Positions 42,638 to 51,956 of a stretch of DNA of 64,000 nt are shown piece by piece (within the stretch, counting starts at the first letter, position 1; each line of letters begins with the position of its first letter). The stretch comes from Streptomyces canus (GTDB taxonomy: Bacteria > Actinomycetota > Actinomycetes > Streptomycetales > Streptomycetaceae). Location: the NCBI RefSeq assembly GCF_030815415.1, contig NZ_JAUSWW010000001.1, positions 2,170,001 to 2,234,000 of the forward strand. Direction: 5' to 3'. The notes below the pieces were generated by a model. The model did not search any database, was not told the origin of the DNA, and saw only the letters and a program-made list of their open reading frames with translations. Made by a program: the position numbers and the translations under genes.

Positions 42638-44137
42638 ATGCGTACATGGGGGCCGCTCACCGCGGTGTGCCTGGGCACGTTCATGTTGTTGCTGGATGTC
42701 ACGATCGCGATCGTCGCGCTACCGGACATGGCACGGGCGCTGGACGCGTCACTGAGCGATCTGCAGTGGGTGATGGACGGGTACGCGCTGGCGCTGGCCG
42801 CGCTGCTGCTCGGGATCGGCGCCGCGGCCGATGTGCTCGGGCATCGGCGGGTGCATGTGGCGGGTGTCGTGCTGTTCGCGGTGGCGTCGCTGCTGTGCGG
42901 CCTCGCCTCCGGGCCGGGGACGCTGGTCGCGGCCCGGGGGTTGCAGGGGGTGGGCGCGGCGGCGATGTTCGCGACGACGCTGCCGCTGCTGGGCTCGGTC
43001 TACCAGGGGCGGCGGCGGTCGGTGGCGCTCGGTGTGTGGGGAGCGGTGAGCGGCGGGGCGGCCGCGGTGGGGCCGGTGCTCGGCGGGCTGCTGACCGACG
43101 GGCCGGGCTGGCGGTGGATCTTCTACGTCAATCTGCCGGTGAGCGTGGCCGCGGTGTGGCTGACGCTGCGGCTCGTGCCCGAGTCGCGGGCGGCGCGCGG
43201 GCGCCGGGTGGACTGGGCGGGCACGGTGACGTTCGCGGGCTTCGCGGGCGGGGTGACGTACGGGGCGGTGCGGGCCGGCTCGCACGGCTGGACCGCGCCC
43301 GGCACCCTCGCCTCGTTCGGGCTCGCGGCACTCGCGCTGGTCTGCTTCGTCGTGGTGGAGCGGCGGGTGGCCGATCCGCTGCTGGATCTGCGGCTGTTCC
43401 TGCGCCCCGCGTTCTGCGGGGTGATGGCGGGGGCGCTCGCCTACAACGCGGCGGCGTTCGGGGTGATGGCGTACACCTCGATCTGGCTGCAGACCGTGCT
43501 GGGGATGAGTCCGGTGCGCGGCGGGCTGGTGTTCCTGTGGATGTCGCTGGCCGCTTTCGTGGTGTCCGCGGCCGGCGGGCGGCTGCTGCACGGGGTGCCG
43601 GTCCGGATCACCGTCGGGGGCGGGCTGCTGCTGATCGGATCGGGGCAGTTCTGCATGGCGGTGCTGGACGCGGGGTCGGGTGCCGCGGCTCTGGTGCCGG
43701 GGCTGCTGCTGGTGGGCTTCGGTACGGGGCTGGTGGCGCCCGGTATCGCGGGGGCCGCGCTGGCCGCCGTACCGCCGGAGCGGGCGGGGATGGCGGGCGG
43801 CGCGGTGAACACCTTCCGGCAGCTCGGGTACGCGCTCGGGATCGCCGGTTTCGGTACGGCGCTGACCTCCCGGATGCGGGACACGCTGCCGCACGAGGCG
43901 GCGCACACGCTCGCGGGCGGCGGTGCCGGGGCGCTGCGGGGCGTCTTCCCGGAGCAGGTGCTGCGGGCCGCGTTCGCCTCGGGGCTCAACACGGCGGCGG
44001 TGACCGCGGGTGCGCTGGCGACGGTCGGCGGGGCGCTGGTCCTCGCCCTGGTCCGGGCGCCGGGTGCCGGCGAGGCGGGTGTGACGGATCCGGCCGCGAA
44101 GACGCTGACAGAGGAGACGGCAACGCCGCGGAACTGA
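42638..44137 (+). CDS. DHA2-family MFS drug/metabolite exporter
   Basis: 499 aa, ~14 predicted helices of the DHA2 (EmrB/QacA) group. It shows the helix-1 motif LDVTIAIVALP, the motif-A loop GAAADVLGHRRV and GPVLGGLLTDGPGWRWIFYVNLP (motif C region). Start ATG 42638 after GAGGAGTTGAGGAC. Proton-driven efflux of toxic compounds or metabolites is the family role. Confidence 0.92.
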   Translation: MRTWGPLTAVCLGTFMLLLDVTIAIVALPDMARALDASLSDLQWVMDGYALALAALLLGIGAAADVLGHRRVHVAGVVLFAVASLLCGLASGPGTLVAARGLQGVGAAAMFATTLPLLGSVYQGRRRSVALGVWGAVSGGAAAVGPVLGGLLTDGPGWRWIFYVNLPVSVAAVWLTLRLVPESRAARGRRVDWAGTVTFAGFAGGVTYGAVRAGSHGWTAPGTLASFGLAALALVCFVVVERRVADPLLDLRLFLRPAFCGVMAGALAYNAAAFGVMAYTSIWLQTVLGMSPVRGGLVFLWMSLAAFVVSAAGGRLLHGVPVRITVGGGLLLIGSGQFCMAVLDAGSGAAALVPGLLLVGFGTGLVAPGIAGAALAAVPPERAGMAGGAVNTFRQLGYALGIAGFGTALTSRMRDTLPHEAAHTLAGGGAGALRGVFPEQVLRAAFASGLNTAAVTAGALATVGGALVLALVRAPGAGEAGVTDPAAKTLTEETATPRN

Positions 44138-44400
44138 TCCTTCCGCGAGCCGCCGTGAGCCCTGCCCGGGTCCGTAGCCGGGTCGTACAGATTCGGTGGA
44201 GATTACGGGACCGAAACTTACTCAACCGTCAGTTTTCTGTCCGACCCTTCCCCATGTGAGCGCATTTTCCGGCGCTGACCAGTGCGTACCTGAACCGGGC
44301 TCGGATCCGCACCCCCTCCCGCCCCGTCCCCGGGTGGGGTAGCTTTCACGGCGCTGTGCGGAGCCACCAGGAACGGGGACCAGGGAGCGGGGAGCGGGGT

Positions 44401-46227
44401 TTGCGCGAGTTCACCAACCCTCCGTTGGCGTTGCCGGCCCCCGTGGGGGGACTGGCCGACGTCGTCTTCCGGCGTGCCCAGGAGGACCCGCAGCACATCG
44501 CGCTCGGCCGCAAGGACGAGCAGGACCAGTGGCGTGACGTCTCCTCCGCGGAGTTCCGGGACGAGGTGCTCGCCCTCGCCAAGGGGCTGCTCTCCCAGGG
44601 CATCCGGTTCGGCGACCGGGTCGCCATCATGTCCCGCACCCGCTACGAGTGGACCCTCTTCGACTACGCCCTGTGGACGATCGGCGCCCAGGTGGTGCCG
44701 ATCTACCCCACCTCCTCGGCCGAGCAGTGTTTCTGGACGCTCTACGACGCCGAGTGCACGGCCGCCGTCGTGGAGCACGAGGACCACGCGATGACGATCG
44801 CCACCGTCATCGACCGGCTGCCGCAGCTGCACCGGCTGTGGCAGCTGGACGCCGACGCCGTGCACGAGCTGTACGACGCGGGCGCCGCCCTCGACGACGA
44901 CGTGGTGCACCGGCACCGGCAGGCGGTCACCCCGGACTCGGTCGCCACGATCATCTACACCTCCGGCACCACGGGCCGCCCCAAGGGCTGTGTCATCACC
45001 CACGGCAGCTTCATGTGGGAGGCGGACACGGTCGCCGAGCGCTGGGAGCCGGTGTTCCACTCCAAGAAGGGCGACGAGGCGGCGACCCTGCTGTTCCTGC
45101 CGCTCGCGCACGTCTTCGGGCGGATGGTGGAGGTCGCCGCGATCAGCTGCGGGGTCCGCTTCGGCCACCAGCCGCAGCTCAACGCCGCCGCACTGCTGCC
45201 GGACCTGGCCGCGTTCAAGCCGACGTTCATCCTCGCCGTGCCGTACATCTTCGAGAAGGTCTTCAACGCCGCCCGCCGCAAGGCCGAGAAGGAGGGCAAG
45301 GCCGGGCCCTTCGAGAAGGCCGTCGAGATCGCCGTGAAGTACGCGGAGGCCGTCGAGGCCAAGGCCTGGGGCATCGGGCCCGGTCCTTCGGCGGGTCTAC
45401 GCGTGCAGCACCAGCTCTTCGACAAGCTCGTCTACGCCAAGGTGCGGGCCGCGATGGGCGGCCGGATCCGCAACGCGATGTCGGGCGGCTCGGCGATGGA
45501 CCGCCGGCTCGGCCTGTTCTTCGCGGGCGCGGGCGTGCAGATCTACGAGGGCTACGGCCTGACCGAGTCGACGGCGGCGGCGACCGCCAACCCGCCCGGG
45601 CGCACCCGCTACGGCACGGTCGGCCAGCCCATCCCGGGCGTCACCGTGCACATCGCGGACGACGGCGAGATCTGGCTGCACGGCCCCAACATGTTCCAGT
45701 GTTACCTGAACAACCAGAAGGCCACCGACGAGACCCTGCACGACGGCTGGCTCGCCACCGGCGACCTGGGCTCCCTGGACGAGGACGGCTTCCTCACGAT
45801 CACCGGCCGCAAGAAGGAGATCCTGGTCACCTCGGGCGGCAAGAGCGTGGCGCCCGGGCTGCTGGAGGAACGCGTCCGGGACCATCCGCTGGTCGCCCAG
45901 TGCATCGTCGTGGGCAACGACCGCCCGTACGTCGCCGCCCTGGTCACCCTCGACCAGGAGGCCGTCGAGCACTGGCTGACGATGCGCGGCAAACCTCAGC
46001 TGACCGCGGCCGAGCTGGTGACGGACGCGGACCTGGAGGCGGAGGTCAGACGGGCCGTGGTCGCCGCCAACACGCTGGTCTCGCAGGCCGAGTCGATCCG
46101 TACGTTCCGTATCCTGGCGCAGCCGTTCACCGAGGAGCACGGGCTGCTGACACCGTCGCTGAAGCTGAAGCGCAAGGCGATCGAGACGACGTACGCCGGC
46201 GAGGTCGAGGCCTTGTACCGGGCCTGA
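44401..46227 (+). CDS. Long-chain acyl-CoA synthetase-like AMP-binding enzyme
   Basis: Adenylates a fatty acid and forms acyl-CoA. 608 aa from a TTG at 44401 (MREFTNPPLALPAP), chosen because GGGAGCGGGG lies just upstream and it matches the usual family N-terminus. P-loop YTSGTTGRPKGCVIT at ~184-198, YEGYGLTESTAAAT (~386), DGWLATGDLGSLDEDG (~450) and catalytic Lys in the C-terminal LKLKRKAIE. It stands alone downstream of the exporter. Confidence 0.92.
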   Translation: MREFTNPPLALPAPVGGLADVVFRRAQEDPQHIALGRKDEQDQWRDVSSAEFRDEVLALAKGLLSQGIRFGDRVAIMSRTRYEWTLFDYALWTIGAQVVPIYPTSSAEQCFWTLYDAECTAAVVEHEDHAMTIATVIDRLPQLHRLWQLDADAVHELYDAGAALDDDVVHRHRQAVTPDSVATIIYTSGTTGRPKGCVITHGSFMWEADTVAERWEPVFHSKKGDEAATLLFLPLAHVFGRMVEVAAISCGVRFGHQPQLNAAALLPDLAAFKPTFILAVPYIFEKVFNAARRKAEKEGKAGPFEKAVEIAVKYAEAVEAKAWGIGPGPSAGLRVQHQLFDKLVYAKVRAAMGGRIRNAMSGGSAMDRRLGLFFAGAGVQIYEGYGLTESTAAATANPPGRTRYGTVGQPIPGVTVHIADDGEIWLHGPNMFQCYLNNQKATDETLHDGWLATGDLGSLDEDGFLTITGRKKEILVTSGGKSVAPGLLEERVRDHPLVAQCIVVGNDRPYVAALVTLDQEAVEHWLTMRGKPQLTAAELVTDADLEAEVRRAVVAANTLVSQAESIRTFRILAQPFTEEHGLLTPSLKLKRKAIETTYAGEVEALYRA

Positions 46228-46336
46228 ACTCGTTTCCGGCGGATTCTGTCGGATTCAGCGGTCAGGAATGCATCGGGGCGGTTGATCGTTGACGATGGGA
46301 GTACCACTTGTCGGCAACCGTAAGGATCAAGAGCTC

Positions 46337-47173
46337 GTGAGCAGCAAGGTCCCCCCGATCATCCTCAACAACGGCGTGGAGATGCCCCAGCTGGGGTTCG
46401 GAGTCTGGCAGGTGCCGGACGACGAGGCCGAGCAGGCGGTCAGCACCGCTCTGGAGGCCGGGTACCGCAGCATCGACACAGCGGCGATCTACGGCAACGA
46501 AGAGGGCACCGGCAAGGCGATCGCCGCCGCCGGTCTCCCGCGCGAGGACATCTTCGTCACCACCAAGCTCTGGAACAGCGACCAGGGATACGACGCGACC
46601 CTGCGTGCCTTCGACACCTCGCTGGAGAAGCTCGGCCTGGACTTCGTGGATCTGTACCTCATCCACTGGCCCACCCCTGAGCGGGACTTGTACGTCGACA
46701 CGTACAAGGCGTTCGAGAAGCTGCACGCCGACGGCCGGGTCCGCGCCATCGGTGTGTCCAACTTCGAGCCCGCGCACCTCGAGCGGCTGATCGCCGAGAC
46801 GTCCGTCATCCCGGCCGTCGACCAGATCGAGCTGCACCCCCACCTCCAGCAGCGCGCGGCCCGCGAGTACCACGCGGAGCAGGGCATCGCCACCGAGGCC
46901 TGGTCGCCGCTCGGCCAGGGCAAGGGCCTCCTGGAGGTCCCGGCGGTCGTGGCCATCGCGCAGAAGCACGGGCGCACTCCGGCGCAGGTCGTCCTGCGCT
47001 GGCACCTTCAGCTGGGCAATGTCGTGATCCCCAAGTCCGTGACCCCGTCCCGGATCAAGGAGAACATCGAGGTCTTCGACTTCAGCCTGGACACCGAGGA
47101 CCTCGCGGCGATCAGCGCGCTGAACGAGGACCGGCGGCTGGGCCCGGACCCGTCGACGTTCAACGGGGCCTGA
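46337..47173 (+). CDS. Aldo/keto reductase
   Basis: NADPH-dependent carbonyl reductase, 278 aa from GTG 46337 (SSKVPPIILNNGVEMPQLGFGVW) with AAGGA upstream; an in-frame ATG at 46295 gives a non-homologous leader. The catalytic tetrad is visible: Asp and Tyr in SIDTAAIYGNE, Lys in VTTKLW, His in YLIHWP. NADPH-binding IPKSVTPSRIKEN (~220) is present. Followed by a hairpin at 47189. Confidence 0.93.
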   Translation: MSSKVPPIILNNGVEMPQLGFGVWQVPDDEAEQAVSTALEAGYRSIDTAAIYGNEEGTGKAIAAAGLPREDIFVTTKLWNSDQGYDATLRAFDTSLEKLGLDFVDLYLIHWPTPERDLYVDTYKAFEKLHADGRVRAIGVSNFEPAHLERLIAETSVIPAVDQIELHPHLQQRAAREYHAEQGIATEAWSPLGQGKGLLEVPAVVAIAQKHGRTPAQVVLRWHLQLGNVVIPKSVTPSRIKENIEVFDFSLDTEDLAAISALNEDRRLGPDPSTFNGA

Positions 47174-47188
47174 CGGTACGGCGTTCCG

Positions 47189-47219
47189 AGGCCCGGGTGG
47201 TGGTTTGCCGCCCGGGCCT
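47189..47219. terminator. Hairpin between aldo/keto reductase and LuxR genes
   Basis: AGGCCCGGG (47189-47197) pairs with CCCGGGCCT (47211-47219) across a 13-base loop. It ends 3 bases before the convergent LuxR gene end, so it can act on both. Confidence 0.7.
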
Positions 47220-47222
47220 TCG

Positions 47223-47972
47223 TCATGTCCCCGCCTCGGGCTCGGGGAACAGCCGCGCGAGGGCGGCGGTACGGCTGGAGACGCCGAGCTTGCGGAAGGT
47301 GTTCTCCAGGTGCTTGCGGATCGTGCTGGGCGCGACGACGAACTGCCGCGCGATGGCCTCGGTGCCGAGCCCGTCCGCGACGGCCCGCATGACGTCGAGT
47401 TCCCGGACGGTGAGCCGCACCGGCGCCTGCCGCCGTAGCGCGGCCTCCCGGTAGACCGCGTACAGGTGCGGACGCAGCAACTCCAGTACGAGACGGTCGC
47501 GTTCGCTGAAGCGGCGTGAGGTCTCCCGGGAGAAGTTGTACGTGCGGATGCGGCCGGGCGCGCTGGGCAGCATCACGAAGAGCGTGTTGACGACGGGCTT
47601 CAGATACTCGGTGTAGAAGGCCTGGTTCCGTATCTCCCGTGCGGACTGGTAGTCCAGGTTCTGGGCGACCGGGAGACGGCCGCAGGCCTGGTCGGCCAGT
47701 CGGCAGTGCGGATGCTGGTGCCGCCAGCGCCAATAGGCCTCGACGTGCGGATCGTCGCCGTAGTCGCCCGCGTACAGCTCCTCCTGGAGGTGCAGATACC
47801 GGCGGGTGGGATTGTCGACCTCGTCGAACCCGGCCAGGTCGCAAGGGATCAGCCGGCCCAGCCCGCTCAGGAGACTGCGGGGCGGGAACTCGTCCCCGTC
47901 GTCGTGCCGAGCCTCGTCGAGGACGTCGAACATCGTCCGCAGGTCGTGTGTCGTGATCGAGTGACGGCTCAT
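47223..47972 (-). CDS. LuxR-family response-type regulator
   Basis: 249 aa. C-terminal LuxR HTH at ~188-245 (LTVRELDVMRAVADGLGTEAIARQFVVAPSTIRKHLENTFRKLGV). The N-terminal ~180 residues lack a phosphoacceptor receiver signature and look like a GAF/autoinducer-type helical-beta sensor. Target unknown; it is divergent from the RTX-like gene across ~145 bases. Confidence 0.88.
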   Translation of the reverse strand: MSRHSITTHDLRTMFDVLDEARHDDGDEFPPRSLLSGLGRLIPCDLAGFDEVDNPTRRYLHLQEELYAGDYGDDPHVEAYWRWRHQHPHCRLADQACGRLPVAQNLDYQSAREIRNQAFYTEYLKPVVNTLFVMLPSAPGRIRTYNFSRETSRRFSERDRLVLELLRPHLYAVYREAALRRQAPVRLTVRELDVMRAVADGLGTEAIARQFVVAPSTIRKHLENTFRKLGVSSRTAALARLFPEPEAGT

Positions 47973-48116
47973 GTCCGCCTCCTGTCGCCGGACTCCTTCG
48001 ACGGTACGCCTCCGGGGTCGAGGGCCCCTGATGATTCGTCAAACAGCGAATGGTGGCGGGAGCTTGGTGAGTCCACCGTGGTCTCCAGGTATCCGAACCA
48101 GAAACGGGGTTCAGCA

Positions 48117-48737
48117 ATGAAGGCACGAACACGAACAAGGACGTTCGCAGCGGTCAGCGCGGCGGTTGCCCTCGCGGGCGGGATGGTCGTCGCGGCGCAG
48201 ACGGAGGCGGCGGCCGCGACGCCGCGGTGCTACGGCTTGTACGCCACGGTGTGGGGCAGCAACGGGCCGGACACCCTCAACACCGCGGGCGGCAAGGACG
48301 TCGTCGTCGGCCTCGGCGGGAGGGACACGATCCACGCCGGCGGCGGCGCCGACGTCATCTGCGGGGACGCAGGCGATGACCGACTGATCGGCGGCGACGG
48401 CGACGATCTGGTCGCGGGAGAGGAAGGCAACGACGCCATCAAGGGATACGGGGGCGCCGACCGCCTGCGTGGGTTCTGGGGCAACGACTCACTGCGGGGC
48501 AACGAGGGCGCCGACGCACTGGACGGCGGCGACGGCCATGACTTCACCCGGAACTGGGGCAACGACACACTGACCGGAGGCCCCGGCAAGGACGCCCTCA
48601 GGGGCAGCGCAGGCCGCGACACGTTCTACGCCCAGGACAACGAGCGGGACGTGATCCACGCGTACGGGGGGCGCGACGTCTGCTACGTCGACCGGATCGA
48701 CGAGACGCACGGCTGCGAGGTCAAGGTGTTCGGCTAG
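48117..48737 (+). CDS. Secreted calcium-binding (RTX/hemolysin-type repeat) protein
   Basis: 206 aa from ATG 48117. A signal peptide (RTRTFAAVSAAVALAGGMVVAAQTEAAAA) is followed by about ten tandem nonapeptide-like repeats (GGxGxDxhx: GGGADVICG, GGDGDDLVAG, GNDAIKGYG, GKDALRGSA) from ~65 to 185, a calcium-binding beta-roll. Two Cys pairs bracket the roll. Role unknown, probably extracellular. The stop overlaps the end of the convergent transporter by 4 bases. Confidence 0.85.
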   Translation: MKARTRTRTFAAVSAAVALAGGMVVAAQTEAAAATPRCYGLYATVWGSNGPDTLNTAGGKDVVVGLGGRDTIHAGGGADVICGDAGDDRLIGGDGDDLVAGEEGNDAIKGYGGADRLRGFWGNDSLRGNEGADALDGGDGHDFTRNWGNDTLTGGPGKDALRGSAGRDTFYAQDNERDVIHAYGGRDVCYVDRIDETHGCEVKVFG

Positions 48738-49681
48738 GCGTCACGAGGGGCGTCCTCCTCCGGGGAGGGGGCGCCCCTTCGGCCGGTCACCGTGGCGTAC
48801 GCGCTGACCAGGATGAGCGCGGCGCCGGCCCACTGCGCAGGGGAGGGCCGCTCGCCCAGTATCAGCGCCCCCAGGGCCAACGCGCCGACGGGCGTGAGGA
48901 GCAGCAGGACCGCGCCGACGTGGCTCGGGAGCCGGGGCGAGTAGACGGCGACCATGAGCCAGCCGATGATCCCGCTGGTGAGCGCCGCCAGGGCGAGCCA
49001 GGCCAGGGTGCCCGCGGGCGGGGCGAGGTCGAGGGCGCCCCAGGCCCAGCCGCCGAGGGCCGAGGCGACGGTGGCCGAGAAGACGACCGCGGTGTATGTC
49101 GTGCGGACGTGGCCGTGGAAGCCGCCGCGGCGCAGGAGGAACAGGAAACCCGAGTAGCTGAGAGCCGCCAGGATCGCGTGGAGGGTGCCCGCCGCGGGGT
49201 CGCTGCCGCTCGCGCCCTTCTCGAACAGCCCGCCGGTGAGCACCACACCGGCGACCAGGACCGGCAGCCACAGCAGGAAACGGCCCGGCACCCTCTCGCG
49301 GTCCACCGCCCAGGCCAGCAACGGCACCAGGACGACCTGCACATTGACCAGCACGGTCGACAGACCCGCGCCGACCTCGGTGATCGCCCTCGTCCACAGC
49401 AGCATGTCGCCGGCGAACAGCACCCCGCCCGCCAGTCCGTACGCCAGCTGCCGCCGGGGCGGCGGGCCTTCGCGCCGGTACTCCGGGAGGACCAGCAGCA
49501 CCAGCGCGGGCAACGCGAGCAGACACCGGTACACCGAGGCCGTACCGGCGTCCGCACCGGACAGTTCGATGCACACCGGCGACACGGCCAGCATCAGCGC
49601 TGCGACCGCCTGCCCGGCTCGCGGGCCCATGGGTTCCCGGGGCGGGCGCAGACGGTCTCGGACGGTGTCGGTACGTGCCAC
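48734..49681 (-). CDS. EamA/DMT-family transporter
   Basis: 315 aa with 10 predicted helices and two EamA halves (AVAALMLAVSPVCIELSG ..., GTLHAILAALSYSGFLFLL ..., ALTSGIIGWLMVAVYSPRLPSHVGAVLLLLTPVGALALGALILGERPS). GTG 49681 (VARTDTV) with GCGAGGA upstream is the likely start; ATG 49741 would add an Arg-rich leader. Substrate unknown, metabolite efflux typical. Confidence 0.85.
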   Translation of the reverse strand: MARTDTVRDRLRPPREPMGPRAGQAVAALMLAVSPVCIELSGADAGTASVYRCLLALPALVLLVLPEYRREGPPPRRQLAYGLAGGVLFAGDMLLWTRAITEVGAGLSTVLVNVQVVLVPLLAWAVDRERVPGRFLLWLPVLVAGVVLTGGLFEKGASGSDPAAGTLHAILAALSYSGFLFLLRRGGFHGHVRTTYTAVVFSATVASALGGWAWGALDLAPPAGTLAWLALAALTSGIIGWLMVAVYSPRLPSHVGAVLLLLTPVGALALGALILGERPSPAQWAGAALILVSAYATVTGRRGAPSPEEDAPRDA

Positions 49682-49771
49682 GGAGCGGGTCCTCGCGACG
49701 GTTACGGAGATCGCCCGCCTACCCGCGCACCGACGGTCCATGCATCGGCCACCGGTCCGGCCGGGCGGTCG

Positions 49772-50473
49772 TCAGTTGGGCTGGCCGATCGGCCGTACGA
49801 CCACGGTGTTGACGTCGACGCCCTCGGGCTGCCGGATGGCCCACACGACCGAGTCGGCGATCTGGTCGGCGGTGAGGAGGTGGCCGGGCGGGAGGCTGCC
49901 GTAGCTGTCCCAGAAGGGGGTCTCCACCCGGCCCGGCGCGATGTGGGTCACGCCGACGCCCCACTCGGTCACCTGGCGCCGGGTGTTCTCGGCGAGCCCG
50001 GTCACCGCCCACTTCGTCGCCCCGTAGATGTTGCCCGGACCGGGCACGAACCCGGCGACGCTCCCGACCAGGACGATCCGGCCGCGAGTCTCCTTCAGGG
50101 CGTCGATGGAGGCGCGGATGAGCAGCGCCGGGCCCAGCACGTTGGTCAGCACCATCTCGGTCCAGCCGGCGGGGTCGCCTTCGGCGACGGAGTCGTGGGT
50201 GGCGAAGCCGGCGTTGGCGACGACCGTGTCCAGCCGGCCGAATTCCTTGAGCGTACGGTCGACCGCCGACCGCACACTGTCGTAATCGGCCGCGTTGCCG
50301 ACGAGCGTCAGCAGCTCGGCCGGGTTGCCGAGTTCCCCGGCGAAGCCGTGCAGCCGCTCCTCGCCTCGCCCGGTGACGGCCACCCGGTGGCCCGCCGCGA
50401 GCAGTTGCCGTGCGACCGCGGCGCCGATACCGCTGCCGCCGCCGGTGATCAGTGCGACCGGAGAGTCGGTCAT
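49772..50473 (-). CDS. Short-chain dehydrogenase/reductase
   Basis: 233 aa classical SDR from ATG 50473: cofactor loop TGGGSGIG (~10-17), NAG (~88), catalytic Ser (GSVAG), Tyr and Lys (IYGATKWAV). Arg in TGRGEERL after strand 2 favours NADPH. Substrate unknown; no linked pathway genes. Confidence 0.92.
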   Translation of the reverse strand: MTDSPVALITGGGSGIGAAVARQLLAAGHRVAVTGRGEERLHGFAGELGNPAELLTLVGNAADYDSVRSAVDRTLKEFGRLDTVVANAGFATHDSVAEGDPAGWTEMVLTNVLGPALLIRASIDALKETRGRIVLVGSVAGFVPGPGNIYGATKWAVTGLAENTRRQVTEWGVGVTHIAPGRVETPFWDSYGSLPPGHLLTADQIADSVVWAIRQPEGVDVNTVVVRPIGQPN

Positions 50474-50858
50474 GGTTACCCCCTGTGGTGTCCTGCGGAT
50501 GCCGGGGAGTAGATCACTTGGAGCATTCTCGAAGTCAAGTACCGCAGCCGGCACGGTAGTCGGCGAGCCGTGGTGAGCATGGGTCAGTCGGCTCAGGTCG
50601 CGTGGATCGGCGGCGTGGGCGGCGACCTTGCGGGCTTCGCCGGGGTGACCGTGCTCGGGCTGGTCTGCGCTGCCCGCGCTCCCGCTGCCGCTCTCCACCC
50701 CGTTCGTGATGAGAGGCCCAGTGGGTCAGCCACTCGACCAGACCGCCCAGGAGCAGGCCAAGCGACCGGTGCTGACCGAGCACTTCGTGCAGTGCGGCAC
50801 CCGCCGGGTGCAGGGCGCGGAGATCAGCGTCTGCGCCCGACCGGGCCGCTGCTGAGTG
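50474..50858. other. 385-bp intergenic region without a confident gene
   Basis: Lower G/C-third-position order than coding DNA. A short plus-strand frame (~50715-50853, starting MRGPVGQPLDQTAQEQAKRP and ending at the TGA just before 50855) is open but has no ribosome site or recognised family. It may be a degraded end of a lost gene. No hairpin terminator or clear operator found. Confidence 0.35.
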
Positions 50859-51767
50859 TCACACCCCGCGGGCGGCCGTGTGCACTGTGCGTGCCGCCAG
50901 GACGAAGACGTCCGGCCGGTGGTGGATGCTCGCCTTGTCGTCGGGGTCGACGAGCCGGTCGAGGGTGGCGCGGTCCTCGGCGTCGAGACGGTCGCCGAGG
51001 ACCTCGTGCATCCGGGTCAGCGTGTTGACGGCGACATGGCGGGCCCGGTCCGTGGTCGGCGCGGGCAGGTCGAGCAGGAAGCTGCGGGTGCCGGTGGGCT
51101 TGAGGCCCACGGAGGCCAGTAGCGCCGGCCAGTCCTCGATCACGTCGACGGTGCCGGGCAGCCCGGCCCGCATCTGGCTGAACCAGTCCTCGTGCAGCGC
51201 GTCGAGCCGGGCCTGGAGTCCGGGACGGCCGATGCCGATGTCGCGCGGCAGGTACCGGGTGGGCAGGCTGCCCTCCAGCAGGGCCAGCGTGCCGCCGGGC
51301 GCGAGCCGGTCGGCGAACGAGGCGAGGGCGGCCCGCTGGTCGCCGAGGTGGTGCAGGCTCCAGCTGGCCCAGATCAGATCGGCCGGATACTCCAACTCCT
51401 CCAGTACGCCGGGCAGTTCACCGGTGAGGGTGCCGAACCGGTCCGCGACGCCGAGTCGGCCCGCCCGCTCGCGGGCCCGCTCCAGAAGCGGCTCGGAGCC
51501 GTCGACGGCGACGATCCGGGCGCCGGGAAAGTTCTCGGCGAGCAGACAGGAGGCGACACCGGGTCCGCTGCCCGCGTCGACGACCAGCCCGGGCTCGGTC
51601 TGCCGCTTGGCGAGCCAGGCCATCGCCCGCTCGTACATCGGCAGGTACAGCTCGGCCTGCTCCTCCAGCATCGGGGCCATCTCGGCCCAGTCGATGTCGG
51701 CGTGGTCGTGGGGGTGGCCGTGATCGTCGTGGGTGTGGCCGGGGTGGTCGTGGTGGTCGTGCGCCAT
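50859..51767 (-). CDS. Class I SAM-dependent methyltransferase with His-rich N-terminus
   Basis: 302 aa. SAM-binding motif I VVDAGSGPGVASCLL at ~61, motif II ARIVAVDGSEPLLERA, post-motif ADLIWASWSLHHLGD and LAPGGTLALLEG. The first ~25 residues (MAHDHHDHPGHTHDDHGHP) are Asp/His-rich and could bind divalent metal. Start ATG 51767. No neighbour indicates the substrate. Confidence 0.87.
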   Translation of the reverse strand: MAHDHHDHPGHTHDDHGHPHDHADIDWAEMAPMLEEQAELYLPMYERAMAWLAKRQTEPGLVVDAGSGPGVASCLLAENFPGARIVAVDGSEPLLERARERAGRLGVADRFGTLTGELPGVLEELEYPADLIWASWSLHHLGDQRAALASFADRLAPGGTLALLEGSLPTRYLPRDIGIGRPGLQARLDALHEDWFSQMRAGLPGTVDVIEDWPALLASVGLKPTGTRSFLLDLPAPTTDRARHVAVNTLTRMHEVLGDRLDAEDRATLDRLVDPDDKASIHHRPDVFVLAARTVHTAARGV

Positions 51768-51956
51768 GGGGGTCAGCCTCTCGTCCGGTTGCGGCCAGCG
51801 TGCGCCGACGCACCGTGGGGAGGCCACCACTGTTGCCGGGACGGCAAAAAATCGGGGGCGTCCCGGCTGACGGACCCGGTGGTCCCCCGCGCCCGCAAAG
51901 GGGCACGGGGGACCTGCGCGACCGGCCGTGACGGTCCCGCAGCCGCGTTCACGGTG

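Noticed and set aside
48300..48700. Tandem DNA repeat or CRISPR-like array
   Set aside because: The repetition is at the protein level (RTX nonapeptides) with varied DNA and no fixed spacer-repeat pattern.
50474..50858. A small gene in the gap before the methyltransferase
   Set aside because: Short frames exist on both strands but none has a ribosome site or recognisable family; left as an unassigned gap.
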